Source: Chryseobacterium cucumeris (GTDB lineage: Bacteria; Bacteroidota; Bacteroidia; Flavobacteriales; Weeksellaceae). Taken from it: a stretch of 64,000 nucleotides of DNA. The notes beneath the pieces were generated by a model. That model worked only from the letters and a program-made list of their open reading frames with translations, was not told the origin of the DNA and did not search any database. Shown one piece after another: positions 52,600 to 61,723 of the stretch (position 1 is its first letter; every line of letters begins with the position of its first letter). The translations under genes were made by a program, and so were the position numbers. The stretch covers positions 2,666,001-2,730,000 of the forward strand of contig NZ_CP068760.1 in the NCBI RefSeq assembly GCF_016775705.1, given 5' to 3'.

Positions 52600-54306
52600 A
52601 TGACAGGCTCAAGGCTTATTATAATCTTGCTGCTTCTTTTTTGCAGCGCTGATTTTGATGCAAAAGAAAAAAGGGACGATTACCTCTGGCTGAGAAGTCA
52701 GTATGAAAATCTTAAAAAAAATGATTCTTCAGCATTTAGGTATTTAAATGTCTATATATCGAAAGCAAAGAAAAATTCTGATTATATAAGGCTTTCAGAG
52801 GCGTATAAGTTTGCGGTCTATTTCTCGCCGTCCAATGAAAGAAAGCTTTCATATGCAGACAGTACTATCCATGCCGCATTAAGGTCAAAAAAAGCGGAGC
52901 TCATTAGTGATGCTTATCTGGGAAAAGGAATTTTCTATTATTTTAACCTTAAAAAATATGAGCCTGCATTAGCAGAATATCTGAAAGCCTTTGAGTATTC
53001 CAAAGAAGGAAAAGATGAATATGTGCATCAGAAAATTATTTACCATATGGGAGTGGTTAAAAGTTATCTCGGATTTTACGAGGAGGCGATTGAGCTGTTT
53101 AAGGAGTGCGGTGAGTTCTTCGAAAGAAAGAGCAGGGGAAAAAATCATCCCAATATGCTTTTTAATTTTAAGAAGGGGTATTATAATTCACTGCATCAAA
53201 TGGTGATCTGTTATCGGAATCTCAGGCAATATGAAATAGCGGAACATCTTATTGAAAACGGATTGCAATCTCTTACCGGTAATGACGAATTTTTACTGGA
53301 AAGAAGTTACCTGCTGAAATGTAAGGGTATCGCCGCTTACCATCGCAGGAACTATGCGGGAAGTATTCACGATCTGAACGGAGCTTTAGAAGAGATTGTA
53401 AAATCGAATGACTTTTCGTGGCTGTCCGTTATTTATTATTATCTCGGGAAAAGTCATATGGCTGGTAATGAAAGCAAGGGAATTTATTATCTCCAGAAAG
53501 TAGATTCCATTTTTAACAAGCATGCTTTTATTCTTCCCGAAGTAAGACCTGCCTATGAAGATCTGATTGCCTATTATTCAGAAAAAAATGACAGGGAGAA
53601 GCAGCTTTATTATACCAAACAGCTACTAAGTGTAGATAAGCTTATCGGAAAAGATTTTACATACCTGTCGTCAAAAATACACAGAGAATATGACACCAGA
53701 CTGCTTGCCGAAACTAAAAACAGCCTTGAGAAGACAAGTTCCAGGCGGATGGTATATATCGTGATATTTATTGTGTTGACCTTATTCTTTCTGGGTATTT
53801 CGTTGGCTAGATATCGTAAGGAACAAAATATAAGGTTGAAGTACCTTTTACTGCAGGATAAACTAAACAATAAAAAATACGAATCATTGGTTATTAATCA
53901 GGATCATATAAATAGTGATCCTGCTAAGACCGTTCTACCGCAAGATCTTTACAGAGAATTGGAGCAGAAACTGCAACAATTTGAAATGAACAAAGGGTTT
54001 ATACAGAAAGGGTTAACGCTGAGTATGCTGGCGACTAAAATGAATACCAATACCACGTATCTGTCGACTTTCATCAATGAAAATAAAGGAAAAAATTTTA
54101 AAACCTATATTAACGATCTTAGAATTTCTTATATCACTAATTTACTGAATTCAGAGAGGAAGTATCTTTTATATACTATTGAAGCGCTTGCGGAAGAATC
54201 CGGAATTTCTACGCGACAGCATTTTTCCGATTTATTTTATGATATCAACGGACTAAGGCCGACAGATTTTATCCGTAAAAGAAAACAGGAACTTAAAATA
54301 GAATAG
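52600..54306 (+). CDS. Membrane-bound AraC-family regulator with periplasmic TPR repeats
   Basis: A 568-residue protein. A signal/anchor segment at residues 1-18 is followed by TPR-like helical repeats over about 350 residues (LSEAYKFAVYFSPSNERKL, YHMGVVKSYLGFYEEAIELF, ECGEFFERKSRG). A transmembrane helix is at about residues 385-405 (VYIVIFIVLTLFFLGISLA). The cytoplasmic C-terminus is an AraC HTH (GLTLSMLATKMNTNTTYLST, IEALAEESGISTRQHFSDLF, GLRPTDFIRKRK). This design senses something outside the inner membrane and acts on DNA directly. It is divergent from the MauE operon, the usual neighbourhood of such regulators in Flavobacteriia, and is likely its activator (inference). Confidence 0.85.
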   Translation: MTGSRLIIILLLLFCSADFDAKEKRDDYLWLRSQYENLKKNDSSAFRYLNVYISKAKKNSDYIRLSEAYKFAVYFSPSNERKLSYADSTIHAALRSKKAELISDAYLGKGIFYYFNLKKYEPALAEYLKAFEYSKEGKDEYVHQKIIYHMGVVKSYLGFYEEAIELFKECGEFFERKSRGKNHPNMLFNFKKGYYNSLHQMVICYRNLRQYEIAEHLIENGLQSLTGNDEFLLERSYLLKCKGIAAYHRRNYAGSIHDLNGALEEIVKSNDFSWLSVIYYYLGKSHMAGNESKGIYYLQKVDSIFNKHAFILPEVRPAYEDLIAYYSEKNDREKQLYYTKQLLSVDKLIGKDFTYLSSKIHREYDTRLLAETKNSLEKTSSRRMVYIVIFIVLTLFFLGISLARYRKEQNIRLKYLLLQDKLNNKKYESLVINQDHINSDPAKTVLPQDLYRELEQKLQQFEMNKGFIQKGLTLSMLATKMNTNTTYLSTFINENKGKNFKTYINDLRISYITNLLNSERKYLLYTIEALAEESGISTRQHFSDLFYDINGLRPTDFIRKRKQELKIE

Positions 54307-54350
54307 AAATCCCATATTGGTAATCTTCGTAATTTTCTAGAAAAAAGGAC

Positions 54351-55196
54351 ATGGTAACAAAAACATTTTTTAGAAAAGTTGAAGAAATTCATCGTAAACT
54401 GGAGGTAGAATTAGCTGCCCTTGCAGAAGAAGAGAAGAATATAATTATTCTTGCAGAACGCTCATTAATGAAAATTGATTATTCCATACGCGTCCTAAAA
54501 GATATGTTGAAAGAGTTCAATTTTGAGAGCATTGCTGAAGAGGTTTGTTTTTTTAAACATCATAAACCCTTGTTCATTTCGAAGTTTGTTTATTTTTCTA
54601 GGCTTCTTGATATCGAAAGTACAAAGCCTGGGTTAGGGGGAAAGAGTCTTAGGAAATATTATGAAAATGAACTCCTGAAGATAAAAAAATATTATTCTCA
54701 GGAACATGAATTGTACAATTACTATAGAAGAAATGCTACCTATCTTGACCATAAGTATTTTATCAGAAGAGCCTATGATCTGAAAATGAAACTGTCATCG
54801 AACCTTTATGATTTTGATGACGAATTTACTACTGTAAATGATCACAAAATTGCTGTTTTCATGGCATATTCATCGTTGGAAAAATATCTGATGCTTTGTT
54901 TAAAAGAATATTCCGGCAATGGTGGTCATAGTGAAGAGAAATCCAAGCTGCAATGGACATCGTCTAAGGTATCATTGTTGGAATTACTGTATGCATTACA
55001 TTTAACGCACTGCTTCAATGGAGGTAATGTTGATTTTATTGAGATTGTGCGCCATACGGAAAAAACCTTAAGCCTGAACCTGGGTAATGTCTACAAAACA
55101 GTAGGAGAGATTAAAAACAGAAAATATAAAAGAAAGCGTTTTTTAGAACTCTTGAGCGATAATCTGGAAAAAAGTTTTGAGGTAGATGACCGCTAA
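54351..55196 (+). CDS. rteC: RteC-family protein of conjugative elements
   Basis: A 281-residue protein matching RteC: helical N-terminus (FRKVEEIHRKLEVELAALAE), a middle part with YYRRNATYLDHKYFIRRAYD and a diagnostic C-terminal block, LQWTSSKVSLLELLYALHLT, followed by VGEIKNRKYKRKRFLELLSD. RteC controls excision and transfer in CTnDOT-type conjugative transposons. Its presence with an HTH protein 165 bases downstream marks an element boundary or regulatory region. It follows the AraC-type gene by 44 bases. Confidence 0.85.
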   Translation: MVTKTFFRKVEEIHRKLEVELAALAEEEKNIIILAERSLMKIDYSIRVLKDMLKEFNFESIAEEVCFFKHHKPLFISKFVYFSRLLDIESTKPGLGGKSLRKYYENELLKIKKYYSQEHELYNYYRRNATYLDHKYFIRRAYDLKMKLSSNLYDFDDEFTTVNDHKIAVFMAYSSLEKYLMLCLKEYSGNGGHSEEKSKLQWTSSKVSLLELLYALHLTHCFNGGNVDFIEIVRHTEKTLSLNLGNVYKTVGEIKNRKYKRKRFLELLSDNLEKSFEVDDR

Positions 55197-55360
55197 AATC
55201 CTGAATAAATAAGCCGATTCTCTGATCAGCTTATTTATTCTATTTTATGATCCTGTTATGGATACATATTAAGGGATTATCATTGGGTACTACCTATGAA
55301 CTACCGTAAAAAATTACAGTGGATTGCTGATGTTTGTCGTGAATACCAAATCTATGAATT

Positions 55361-55657
55361 ATGAATATCGACAGAACAGAATTTATAACGTGGATGGAAA
55401 GAATCATGACCCGTTTTGATATCCTTCATGAAAAAATACATGTGAAACAAAATGAAATCACTTCTATTGACGGTGAACAGTTACTGGATAATCAGGACGT
55501 GCTCCAGATGCTTAAAATAAGTTCGAGAACATTGCAGAGATACCGTTCTGATAAAAAACTTCCTTATTATACAATTAGTGGGAAATTGTATTATAAATTA
55601 TCAGATGTTCATCAACTGATCAGAGAGAGCTTTAGTAAGTTTTCCCGAAATCTTTGA
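55361..55657 (+). CDS. Helix-turn-helix protein, excisionase-like
   Basis: A 98-residue protein. Residues 40-95 form a MerR/excisionase-like winged HTH: EQLLDNQDVLQMLKISSRTL, QRYRSDKKLPYYTISGKLYY, KLSDVHQLIRESF. The N-terminal 35 residues are a helix with polar character. Proteins of this kind sit next to RteC and integrase genes in Bacteroidetes elements and promote excision. No integrase follows here; the next gene is HxlR on the other strand. Confidence 0.78.
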   Translation: MNIDRTEFITWMERIMTRFDILHEKIHVKQNEITSIDGEQLLDNQDVLQMLKISSRTLQRYRSDKKLPYYTISGKLYYKLSDVHQLIRESFSKFSRNL

Positions 55658-55760
55658 CCGCTGAAAGTGGATGATATGATGTTGTGAGTAACATATTTAC
55701 ATATTTATAGCTGGTGATTGTAAAATACTTCCGTGTTATAAATGTTCTCCTACGGTAGTG

Positions 55761-56168
55761 CTACACAGATTCAATTTCGGGGAAGTCCTTCATCTGCTTT
55801 GTAAACTGGGATTGATAAGATTCGCCATGGTTAGTAGCCCAGATTGCCATTTCGCGGAGTACGGGATATAATTCTTTACCCTTCTTTGAGAGTTCATAGG
55901 TAGCATGTGGTGGTATTACGGGTCTGGATTTTCTAATCAGGAGGCCATCTCTTTCCAGTTGTTTTAACTGTTGAATTAAAACCTTTTCTGTTATCGTATC
56001 AATTGATCTCTTAAGCTCACTGTACCTTTTTTCGCCTGATAAAAGATTGAACATAATAATTGGTTTCCAATAACCGCCTATTTTTTCCATAACAAATGTT
56101 ACAGGGCATGATATGTGAGCATTACCTTTGTTTGCCTGTATTACGGAAGTCTTCTTTACTGCTGTCAT
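55761..56168 (-). CDS. HxlR-family transcriptional regulator
   Basis: A 135-residue winged-HTH regulator of the HxlR type: CPVTFVMEKIGGYWKPIIMF, NLLSGEKRYSELKRSIDTIT, KVLIQQLKQLERDGLLIRK, HATYELSKKGKELYPVLREM. The Cys at the start of the first block is the position that can act as a redox sensor in this family. It is divergent from the NmrA-like oxidoreductase and hydrolase genes and probably controls them, in the same way that HxlR proteins regulate adjacent reductases. The 82-base gap between them would hold both promoters. Confidence 0.88.
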   Translation of the reverse strand: MTAVKKTSVIQANKGNAHISCPVTFVMEKIGGYWKPIIMFNLLSGEKRYSELKRSIDTITEKVLIQQLKQLERDGLLIRKSRPVIPPHATYELSKKGKELYPVLREMAIWATNHGESYQSQFTKQMKDFPEIESV

Positions 56169-56250
56169 TTTATACCTACTATGGGGTCAGTACTTATACA
56201 AAAGTAAGTATAAATCTAGATTTGTACAATAATATTAAACCATTATTAAT

Positions 56251-57131
56251 ATGAAAATTACAGTTACAGGATCTTTAGGAAACATCAGTAGAATTCTGAC
56301 AGAAAAATTAGTTAGTAACGGACACCAAGTAGCCGTTATCAGTTCAAGACAAGAGAATACAGCAGCTATAAATGCTTTGGGTGCTGAAGCGCTTATTGGG
56401 CGGTTGGACGATGAGAAATTTATTCATAATGCATTCAAAAATGCAGATGCTGTATATACAATGATTCCGCCGAGCTACGGAACCACAGAAGAAATAAAAA
56501 AGTAGGATCGGTATATGCCAGGGCAGTTACCGGCAATAAAGTTCCTTACGTGGTAAATTTAAGTGGGATAGGGGCACATCTTTCCGATGGTCCGGGACCG
56601 GCAGGAGCCAATTATCATAACGAAAGAGCATTTAATTTAATTGGTGATACACATGTTTTACATCTAAGACCCGGATTGTTTTATTCTAACTTTTATGCAG
56701 CTGCCGATATGATCCGTTATCAGCATATGATCGGAAATAATTTTGATGAGAATATAAGGCTTGCTCTTTCTCATCCAGCTGATATCGCCCATACAGCATT
56801 TAAAGCAATACATTACCAAGCTTTTAGTGGAAAAGACAGTGTATATGTGGTAAGTGCTGAAATCACGGGAAAGGAGATTGCGGAAACCTTGGGTAAAGCT
56901 GCAAATATTCCGGATCTGAAATGGGTAGAATTTCCGGACGAGGTACTGTTTGAAAACCTCTTAAAGCAGGGAATGACCGCAGAAATGGCTAAGACCTATA
57001 TTATCGATATGGGAATAGCTTTAAGGAGCGGAACATTGTTGGAAGCATATTTTAATGAAGGTGAGGGTGCAATAGAAGGTGCTGTAAGCTTTGAAAAGTT
57101 TGCAGAAGATTTTGCAGAAGTATTAAAATAA
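56251..57131 (+). pseudogene. NmrA-like NAD(P)-binding oxidoreductase, frameshifted
   Basis: Residues 1-84 from the ATG at 56251 form a Rossmann start (MKITVTGSLGNISRILTEKL, NADAVYTMIPPSYG), ending at a TAG within AAAAAAGTAG (about 56494-56504). A one-base shift restores the frame: VGSVYARAVTGNKVPYVVNL, SGIGAHLSDGPG, then DVLHLRPGLFYSNFYAA-like sequence to residue end at 57131. The two parts together make a normal NmrA-type protein of about 290 residues. A run of six A at the shift point fits slippage or a sequencing error. If real, the gene is inactive or yields two fragments (second ATG at 56550). Confidence 0.75.
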
Positions 57132-57143
57132 CACGTATTCAAT

Positions 57144-58010
57144 ATGAAAAATAAAGAAAATACGGATTGGCTGGACCGGAAACAATATCCCTTTAAGTCT
57201 CATTTTATCGAAACGAAGTATGGAAAAATTCATTATATCGATGAGGGTGAAGGGGAAGTATTAGTGTTTGTGCATGGTAATCCAAACTGGTCTTTCGGTT
57301 ATCGTGAACTGATCAAACATTTTAGCAAAACACATCGGTGTATTGCGATTGATCATATCGGATTTGGCCTTTCGGACAAACCCTATGACGTTTCTTATCC
57401 GAAGTTCCATGCTGAAAATTTGGAGTCGGTGATTATAGCACTGCAACTCCATGATATCACGCTGGTACTCCATGACTGGGGAGGGCCGATAGGAATATCC
57501 TATGCAGAGAATCATCCGGATCGTGTTAAAAGACTCATCGTTTTTAACAGTTGGTTCTGGTCGGTCAAAGATGATAAGACCTTACGTACTTTTAGTAAAT
57601 TTATGGGCTCAGCATTAGGTAGAAACCTCTGTAAATACTTCAATATCTTTCCTCGGGTACTTATGAAAATGGATATGGGCGATAAAAAGAACCATTCAAA
57701 AGCCATACATCAGCATTATATAAAACCTTTTCCACATGCCGGGACACGAAAGGGAACCTGGATTTTCCCAAAATCTTTCCTGGTTGAAGATCGATGGCTA
57801 AATAGCTTGTGGGATAACAGAAACAGGATCAAAGAAATTCCTATACTGATGCTTTGGGGTATGAGAGACAAGGCTTTTCCGGAACATTTCCTTACCAAAT
57901 GGGAAAGTGTGTTTCAAAACACAAGCAAAGTAAAATTTGATTATAGCGGACACAATTCACCGGAAGAAATTGGTAAGGATGCCATAAAATACGTGCAGGA
58001 TTTTCTTTAG
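57144..58010 (+). CDS. Alpha/beta hydrolase, haloalkane dehalogenase-like
   Basis: A 288-residue hydrolase. VHGNPNW (H44, N46, W49) supplies the oxyanion region and a halide-binding Asn. The nucleophile is D111 in LHDWGGP, followed by W112, the usual second halide-stabilising residue. The catalytic histidine is in DYSGHNSPEEIG near residue 270, with a D/E in MRDKAFPEHF. Aspartate as nucleophile with N and W in place is the haloalkane dehalogenase pattern, although epoxide hydrolases share HDWGG. It starts 12 bases after the NmrA-like gene, probably in the same transcript under HxlR. Natural substrate unknown. Confidence 0.8.
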   Translation: MKNKENTDWLDRKQYPFKSHFIETKYGKIHYIDEGEGEVLVFVHGNPNWSFGYRELIKHFSKTHRCIAIDHIGFGLSDKPYDVSYPKFHAENLESVIIALQLHDITLVLHDWGGPIGISYAENHPDRVKRLIVFNSWFWSVKDDKTLRTFSKFMGSALGRNLCKYFNIFPRVLMKMDMGDKKNHSKAIHQHYIKPFPHAGTRKGTWIFPKSFLVEDRWLNSLWDNRNRIKEIPILMLWGMRDKAFPEHFLTKWESVFQNTSKVKFDYSGHNSPEEIGKDAIKYVQDFL

Positions 58011-58775
58011 GCTAATGTACAGATGCATTTCATTTTAAACAACAGTATCAATTTTGCCCTCTAAAAAACTAAGCTATGAGCTTTTTAGGCAGACCAGGCA
58101 AAACGAAGAAGAGGATTTTTAAACTGCCTCCGCTCTCACAAGTCGAGCTTCAAGAAACTGACAATGATAGCCGGTTTCAAACCCGTGAATCCTAGCAAGC
58201 TCAGGCTGAAAATTCTGAATACTTACCATGGGGCAAAAATAAGAGGATTGACTATTTATACAATGGCAAAATTTTGTGTTTCTGTAGGGATTTTTTCCAA
58301 TTTTATGCATATGGCCGTCACAAAAAATATAGAACACAAAATTATTCAAGCTATATAATTTAAATTGCTGTTTTATATATCAGCATCGTTAGCAATGAAA
58401 TCAAACCTATAAGGCAACGGTATTCAGGCAGGTCAATGTTATTACTAGCTTAGTATCCAGTTCAATGTACGCTGGATACTTTTGTAATTAATCCTAAATA
58501 AAAAAACATATTTTCCTGAAGGACTGGCTTTAAAAAAGTGATCTTAGAAATCCACCTCTATATTTTTTAGGGGCAGGAGCAGCATCAATAATGTTCTTAA
58601 GTTTTTGAAACTTCTTTTGAAATTGCACTACCTGCAACTTTACAATCCTGTTAGTTTCATTAAAGTTAATTATGATGTCAACAACTTACTGCCTTAGGAA
58701 GCATTGATTTTGTGTTTGAGATTTGTTATAAATTAGAAAATGTTTATTAAAATTAAATTTCTGTATATGTGTTAT
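58011..58775. other. Gene-poor region
   Basis: 765 bases without a supported gene. Short frames exist at 58076-58195 (plus, 39 codons, GRPGKTKKRIFKLPPL), 58164-58358 (plus) and 58119-58349 (minus, with GFETGYHCQFLEARLVRAEA); they overlap on both strands and none is convincing. A stretch at about 58168-58190 (GCCGGTTTCAAACCCGTG) recalls a tRNA T-arm, but no cloverleaf could be drawn. This may be an old element junction. Confidence 0.4.
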
Positions 58776-60065
58776 TTATTTAGCGATAGCTTCTTCTTTA
58801 TATGTATATACGTTATATGGATAGAGATTTTTCGCCAATACTTTTGAAACTAAACTGCTAATTAGTAATGGTAGCAGCAAAACATGCCCACCAGGAACAA
58901 GACTTGCAATAATAAATACTGCTGTAACAGGTGCATGGATTGCAGCCGAAAGCATCGCCGCCGCACCAAAAAGAGCAAAATTAATAGTAACAAGTTGTGT
59001 TCCGAGATAATGGTTGCAAAGCTGAGCAAAAAAAACTCCCAATAATGCACCTGTTACGATACTAGGTGCGAAGACACCACCGTCACCACCAGCTCCTAAT
59101 GTAAGTGAGGCTGCAAGGGGTTTTAACAGAACGAGCAGAATCAGCGGAAAGAAGTACAATAGATCAATAGAGTTATCTAAACTATTTCTTAAAATTTCTT
59201 CAAGACCGTGATAACTGTCACCATATAGTGCTGGCAAGAAAAATATAAAAGCTCCTACCGTTATTGCTCCAATATTAACTCGGATAAAGTTGTTTTTTAT
59301 GCCTGCAAAATAGGATTTTGCATAGATAACAATTTTAGTAAAATAAAGTGCCAAAACTCCTCCTGTCAATCCTAAAATAATCACAAAAGGAATTGCCTGC
59401 CACCGCCATTCTTTTACTGGAAAAGTAAAGAGGGGAGTGGAATCAAAATAATAAACAATAATTGATGCAATCAACATCGAAGTTAATGAACTAAGTAGTA
59501 AAGTCCTGCTGTATCTTCGTGCAATAACCTCAAATGCAAAAAACAAACCACCCAGCGAACTTCCAAATAACAGTGTTACGCCAGCAATGACCCCTGCACA
59601 TATCAATTCGGTTTTGTAAGCTCCTGCAGGTTGTAATCTCTTATAAGCTTGGTTGCCTACTGTAGCCGTTGCAACAACGGTTGAGACTTCAACTCCCGTT
59701 GATCCTCCAAAAGCAACAGTTAGCAAGCCATTAATGTAGTGTGAAGGAATTTTAAAAAAGGGCAGGTGATCTTTCCTTGTTTCCAATGTCGTATAGATTT
59801 CCTTTATCCCCTTATTCTTTCTGTTCTGAAAAGCATATTTTCTCAGAAAATATATCAACGTAATGCCAATACTAGGTGCGATAATAAAAAGTCTCGGATC
59901 AAAGCCAGAAATTTTTTCAGATAATTTTTCCTGTATGTAAGATGTACAATGCTTCAAGCTATAAGCCAGTACACAACAAATTATACTGACCAAGACTGAA
60001 CAAGCAATTAATTTTAGATAACTATATCGAAGTACTTTTTTTCTATATATCGAAGTGCTTTCCAT
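58776..60065 (-). CDS. ClC-family chloride channel/antiporter
   Basis: About 430 residues from the ATG at 60065 (MESTSIYRKKVLRYSYLKLI); an ATG at 60137 would add 24 residues that lack the usual start. It has about ten membrane helices. ClC signatures are visible: FGGSTGVEVSTVVATATVG, with a Glu at the gating position, and LGAGGDGGVFAPSIVTGALL. ITVGAFIFFLPALYGDSYHG is a linker seen in bacterial ClC proteins. It moves chloride or fluoride, in antiport with protons in many bacteria. It stands alone and looks like host DNA, possibly outside the mobile region. Confidence 0.85.
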   Translation of the reverse strand: MESTSIYRKKVLRYSYLKLIACSVLVSIICCVLAYSLKHCTSYIQEKLSEKISGFDPRLFIIAPSIGITLIYFLRKYAFQNRKNKGIKEIYTTLETRKDHLPFFKIPSHYINGLLTVAFGGSTGVEVSTVVATATVGNQAYKRLQPAGAYKTELICAGVIAGVTLLFGSSLGGLFFAFEVIARRYSRTLLLSSLTSMLIASIIVYYFDSTPLFTFPVKEWRWQAIPFVIILGLTGGVLALYFTKIVIYAKSYFAGIKNNFIRVNIGAITVGAFIFFLPALYGDSYHGLEEILRNSLDNSIDLLYFFPLILLVLLKPLAASLTLGAGGDGGVFAPSIVTGALLGVFFAQLCNHYLGTQLVTINFALFGAAAMLSAAIHAPVTAVFIIASLVPGGHVLLLPLLISSLVSKVLAKNLYPYNVYTYKEEAIAK

Positions 60066-60400
60066 AATAATAGACATTAAATAAACGCAAAGGTACGTGA
60101 TATTTGCTTTATAATTTTGTGCTGTCAGCGAGTGCATATTTACACATTTTAATTAAAGAGTATCACCGAGCGTTTAGTATGGAATAGCGAAGATTCTTTG
60201 TATCAATTATTCTTTACAAGCGGTCGCTTCAGTTCTCAACTTGAAGCTGCCATTATTTTTTTCTTTCTGAAAAAGTATAGTAGAGAAAGGCACTCATGAT
60301 GAGCTACTTGAAAAAAAGGACTATTATGCTAGGCTTTGAGAATCGGATAAAAGTTAATCCCAATAGTAAAGAGATTAATATATCGGTTCATTAATTAAAA

Positions 60401-60421
60401 AGGCTGTCCTATGGACAGCCT
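60401..60421 (-). terminator. Terminator of the DUF6973 toxin operon
   Basis: AGGCTGTCC and GGACAGCCT form a perfect 9-bp stem with a three-base loop. On the minus strand it is followed by TTTTTAATTAATG. The stop of the last gene is 36 bases away. Between this site and the ClC start (60066-60400) no gene is seen. Confidence 0.8.
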
Positions 60422-60456
60422 AGTAACAAAAAGAATGTGAGTAAATTGCTTGGGTT

Positions 60457-61014
60457 CTACCTTTTCACCCTTATTCCAAGACCAAACTTTGGGTTGCTCG
60501 TCTTTTGACCTTTTGCATCATGATAATAAATTTGATAGGTTTCAAAAACAGCTTTCTCCTTTGGAATTTTTGCGTATGCATTATCTCCGGAGTTGTTCAC
60601 CAGCTTCAGGAAATCATATGCCTTGATTGATTGGGCAGCATCAAATGTCTGCTTATCAACGGAAGGCTTCTGAAGAATATAGTGGACAACAGTGTTGCCT
60701 TTTAAAAATAATAACATCGCTGTATTATCACTTTCCCAACTGTAGTCGTAGTTTTGTGGAATTTTAATGCTAAGCGCTTTCTCAGTCATTTCTTTAGGGT
60801 TTATTGCCATTTGGACGACTAATGTATCCCAGTCGAAACAATTTACTTCATCTCGAACATTTATTATCTCACCTACTTTGTTATTTGTATTAATTTTAGG
60901 AGAAAGTTTTTGTTCAAGCTTTGTTAAGCACTCCGTGTTGGTCTGTGCATGGCATGAAAATGTAAGAGATGCTAATAGTATTAGAATCAAAAAATTTAGC
61001 CTTTTTATTCTCAT
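60457..61014 (-). CDS. Lipoprotein, candidate immunity protein of the DUF6973 protein
   Basis: A 185-residue lipoprotein with a signal peptide ending SLTFSC (lipidated C21). The mature part contains two cysteines (NTECLTKLEQ, EVNCFDWDT) and a beta-rich domain (TAMLLFLKGNTVVHYILQKP, KAVFETYQIYYHDAKGQK). No family recognised. Its start is one base after the stop of the double-glycine-leader gene, so they are co-translated. A periplasmic lipoprotein directly after a secreted toxin gene is a typical immunity position (inference). Confidence 0.6.
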   Translation of the reverse strand: MRIKRLNFLILILLASLTFSCHAQTNTECLTKLEQKLSPKINTNNKVGEIINVRDEVNCFDWDTLVVQMAINPKEMTEKALSIKIPQNYDYSWESDNTAMLLFLKGNTVVHYILQKPSVDKQTFDAAQSIKAYDFLKLVNNSGDNAYAKIPKEKAVFETYQIYYHDAKGQKTSNPKFGLGIRVKR

Positions 61015-61015
61015 T

Positions 61016-61690
61016 TTATGGGTGGGTTTGTATTTGTCCGCTTGCTACTGCTGCATTAAAGTCATTGATGAACTGTTGCATGTTGTTGTCAGGATTTCCG
61101 TGCTGGGAAAACCAATTGAACCCCCAGTCATTATTATGCAGATCCATTGTATTATCGTTTCCTGGATTTACGGTTTCATGTAGGGTGTGAAATTCTTTAG
61201 CTTTATCCAACCCGATATCTGCGGCATCCATTGCTGACCACATCGCATGTCTTAATGCATCATAGACGTTGTCAACCTGTCCTTTTCCATATTGAGCTGC
61301 TAAGGCTGCATTATGTCGCATCTTGTCACGGTCTGCCGCTGATGTGTTTAAAAGTAGCCATAGGATTTCTCTGGCTGTAGGGGTTTCTAGAATTCCATCT
61401 GCCTCACTTGGGTTACTACCATCTGGATCACCGCCTCCATCGGGAGGAAACGGATCATCACCATCACCCCCATAAGGAGGATCATCATCATCCCAGGTTG
61501 GAGGGTTACCATCATCGTTCCCACCGGGATCATTTCCCCCGCCATCATCTCCTCCGGGAACAGTAATAATGACTTCCGGAATTTCATGTTCGCTCTGTCC
61601 GCCTTCAAGACCTCCCTTGAAGGCATACAATTCATTTTCTGTCAACAGTTCCAATGTACTGTTGAGCTCGAGTACTTTCGAGTTTCTCAT
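61016..61690 (-). CDS. Double-glycine-leader protein with DUF6973 domain, candidate secreted toxin
   Basis: A 224-residue precursor. Residues 1-27 (MRNSKVLELNSTLELLTENE, then LYAFKGG) are a bacteriocin-type leader with Gly26-Gly27 as the cleavage site for a C39 peptidase. Next comes a 60-residue Gly/Asp/Pro-rich stretch with almost no hydrophobic residues, probably a flexible or calcium-binding linker. The C-terminal 120 residues resemble DUF6973: VYDALRHAMWSAMDAADIG, AKEFHTLHETVNPGNDN, MDLHNNDWGFNWF. The His and Asp residues in these motifs could be catalytic. A C39 exporter begins divergently at 63746. Function unknown; toxin role is inferred from leader, linker and the following lipoprotein. 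Confidence 0.75.
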   Translation of the reverse strand: MRNSKVLELNSTLELLTENELYAFKGGLEGGQSEHEIPEVIITVPGGDDGGGNDPGGNDDGNPPTWDDDDPPYGGDGDDPFPPDGGGDPDGSNPSEADGILETPTAREILWLLLNTSAADRDKMRHNAALAAQYGKGQVDNVYDALRHAMWSAMDAADIGLDKAKEFHTLHETVNPGNDNTMDLHNNDWGFNWFSQHGNPDNNMQQFINDFNAAVASGQIQTHP

Positions 61691-61723
61691 GTATTTAAAT
61701 TTTAAAAAGGTTATTAGTTTTGT

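Noticed and set aside
58165..58195. tRNA T-arm-like GGTTTCAAACC
   Set aside because: No acceptor or anticodon stems could be placed around it; no other tRNA was found in the window.
58119..58358. Overlapping small frames on both strands in the gene-poor region
   Set aside because: They have no promoter and no recognised family. Being antisense to each other, they cannot both be genes.
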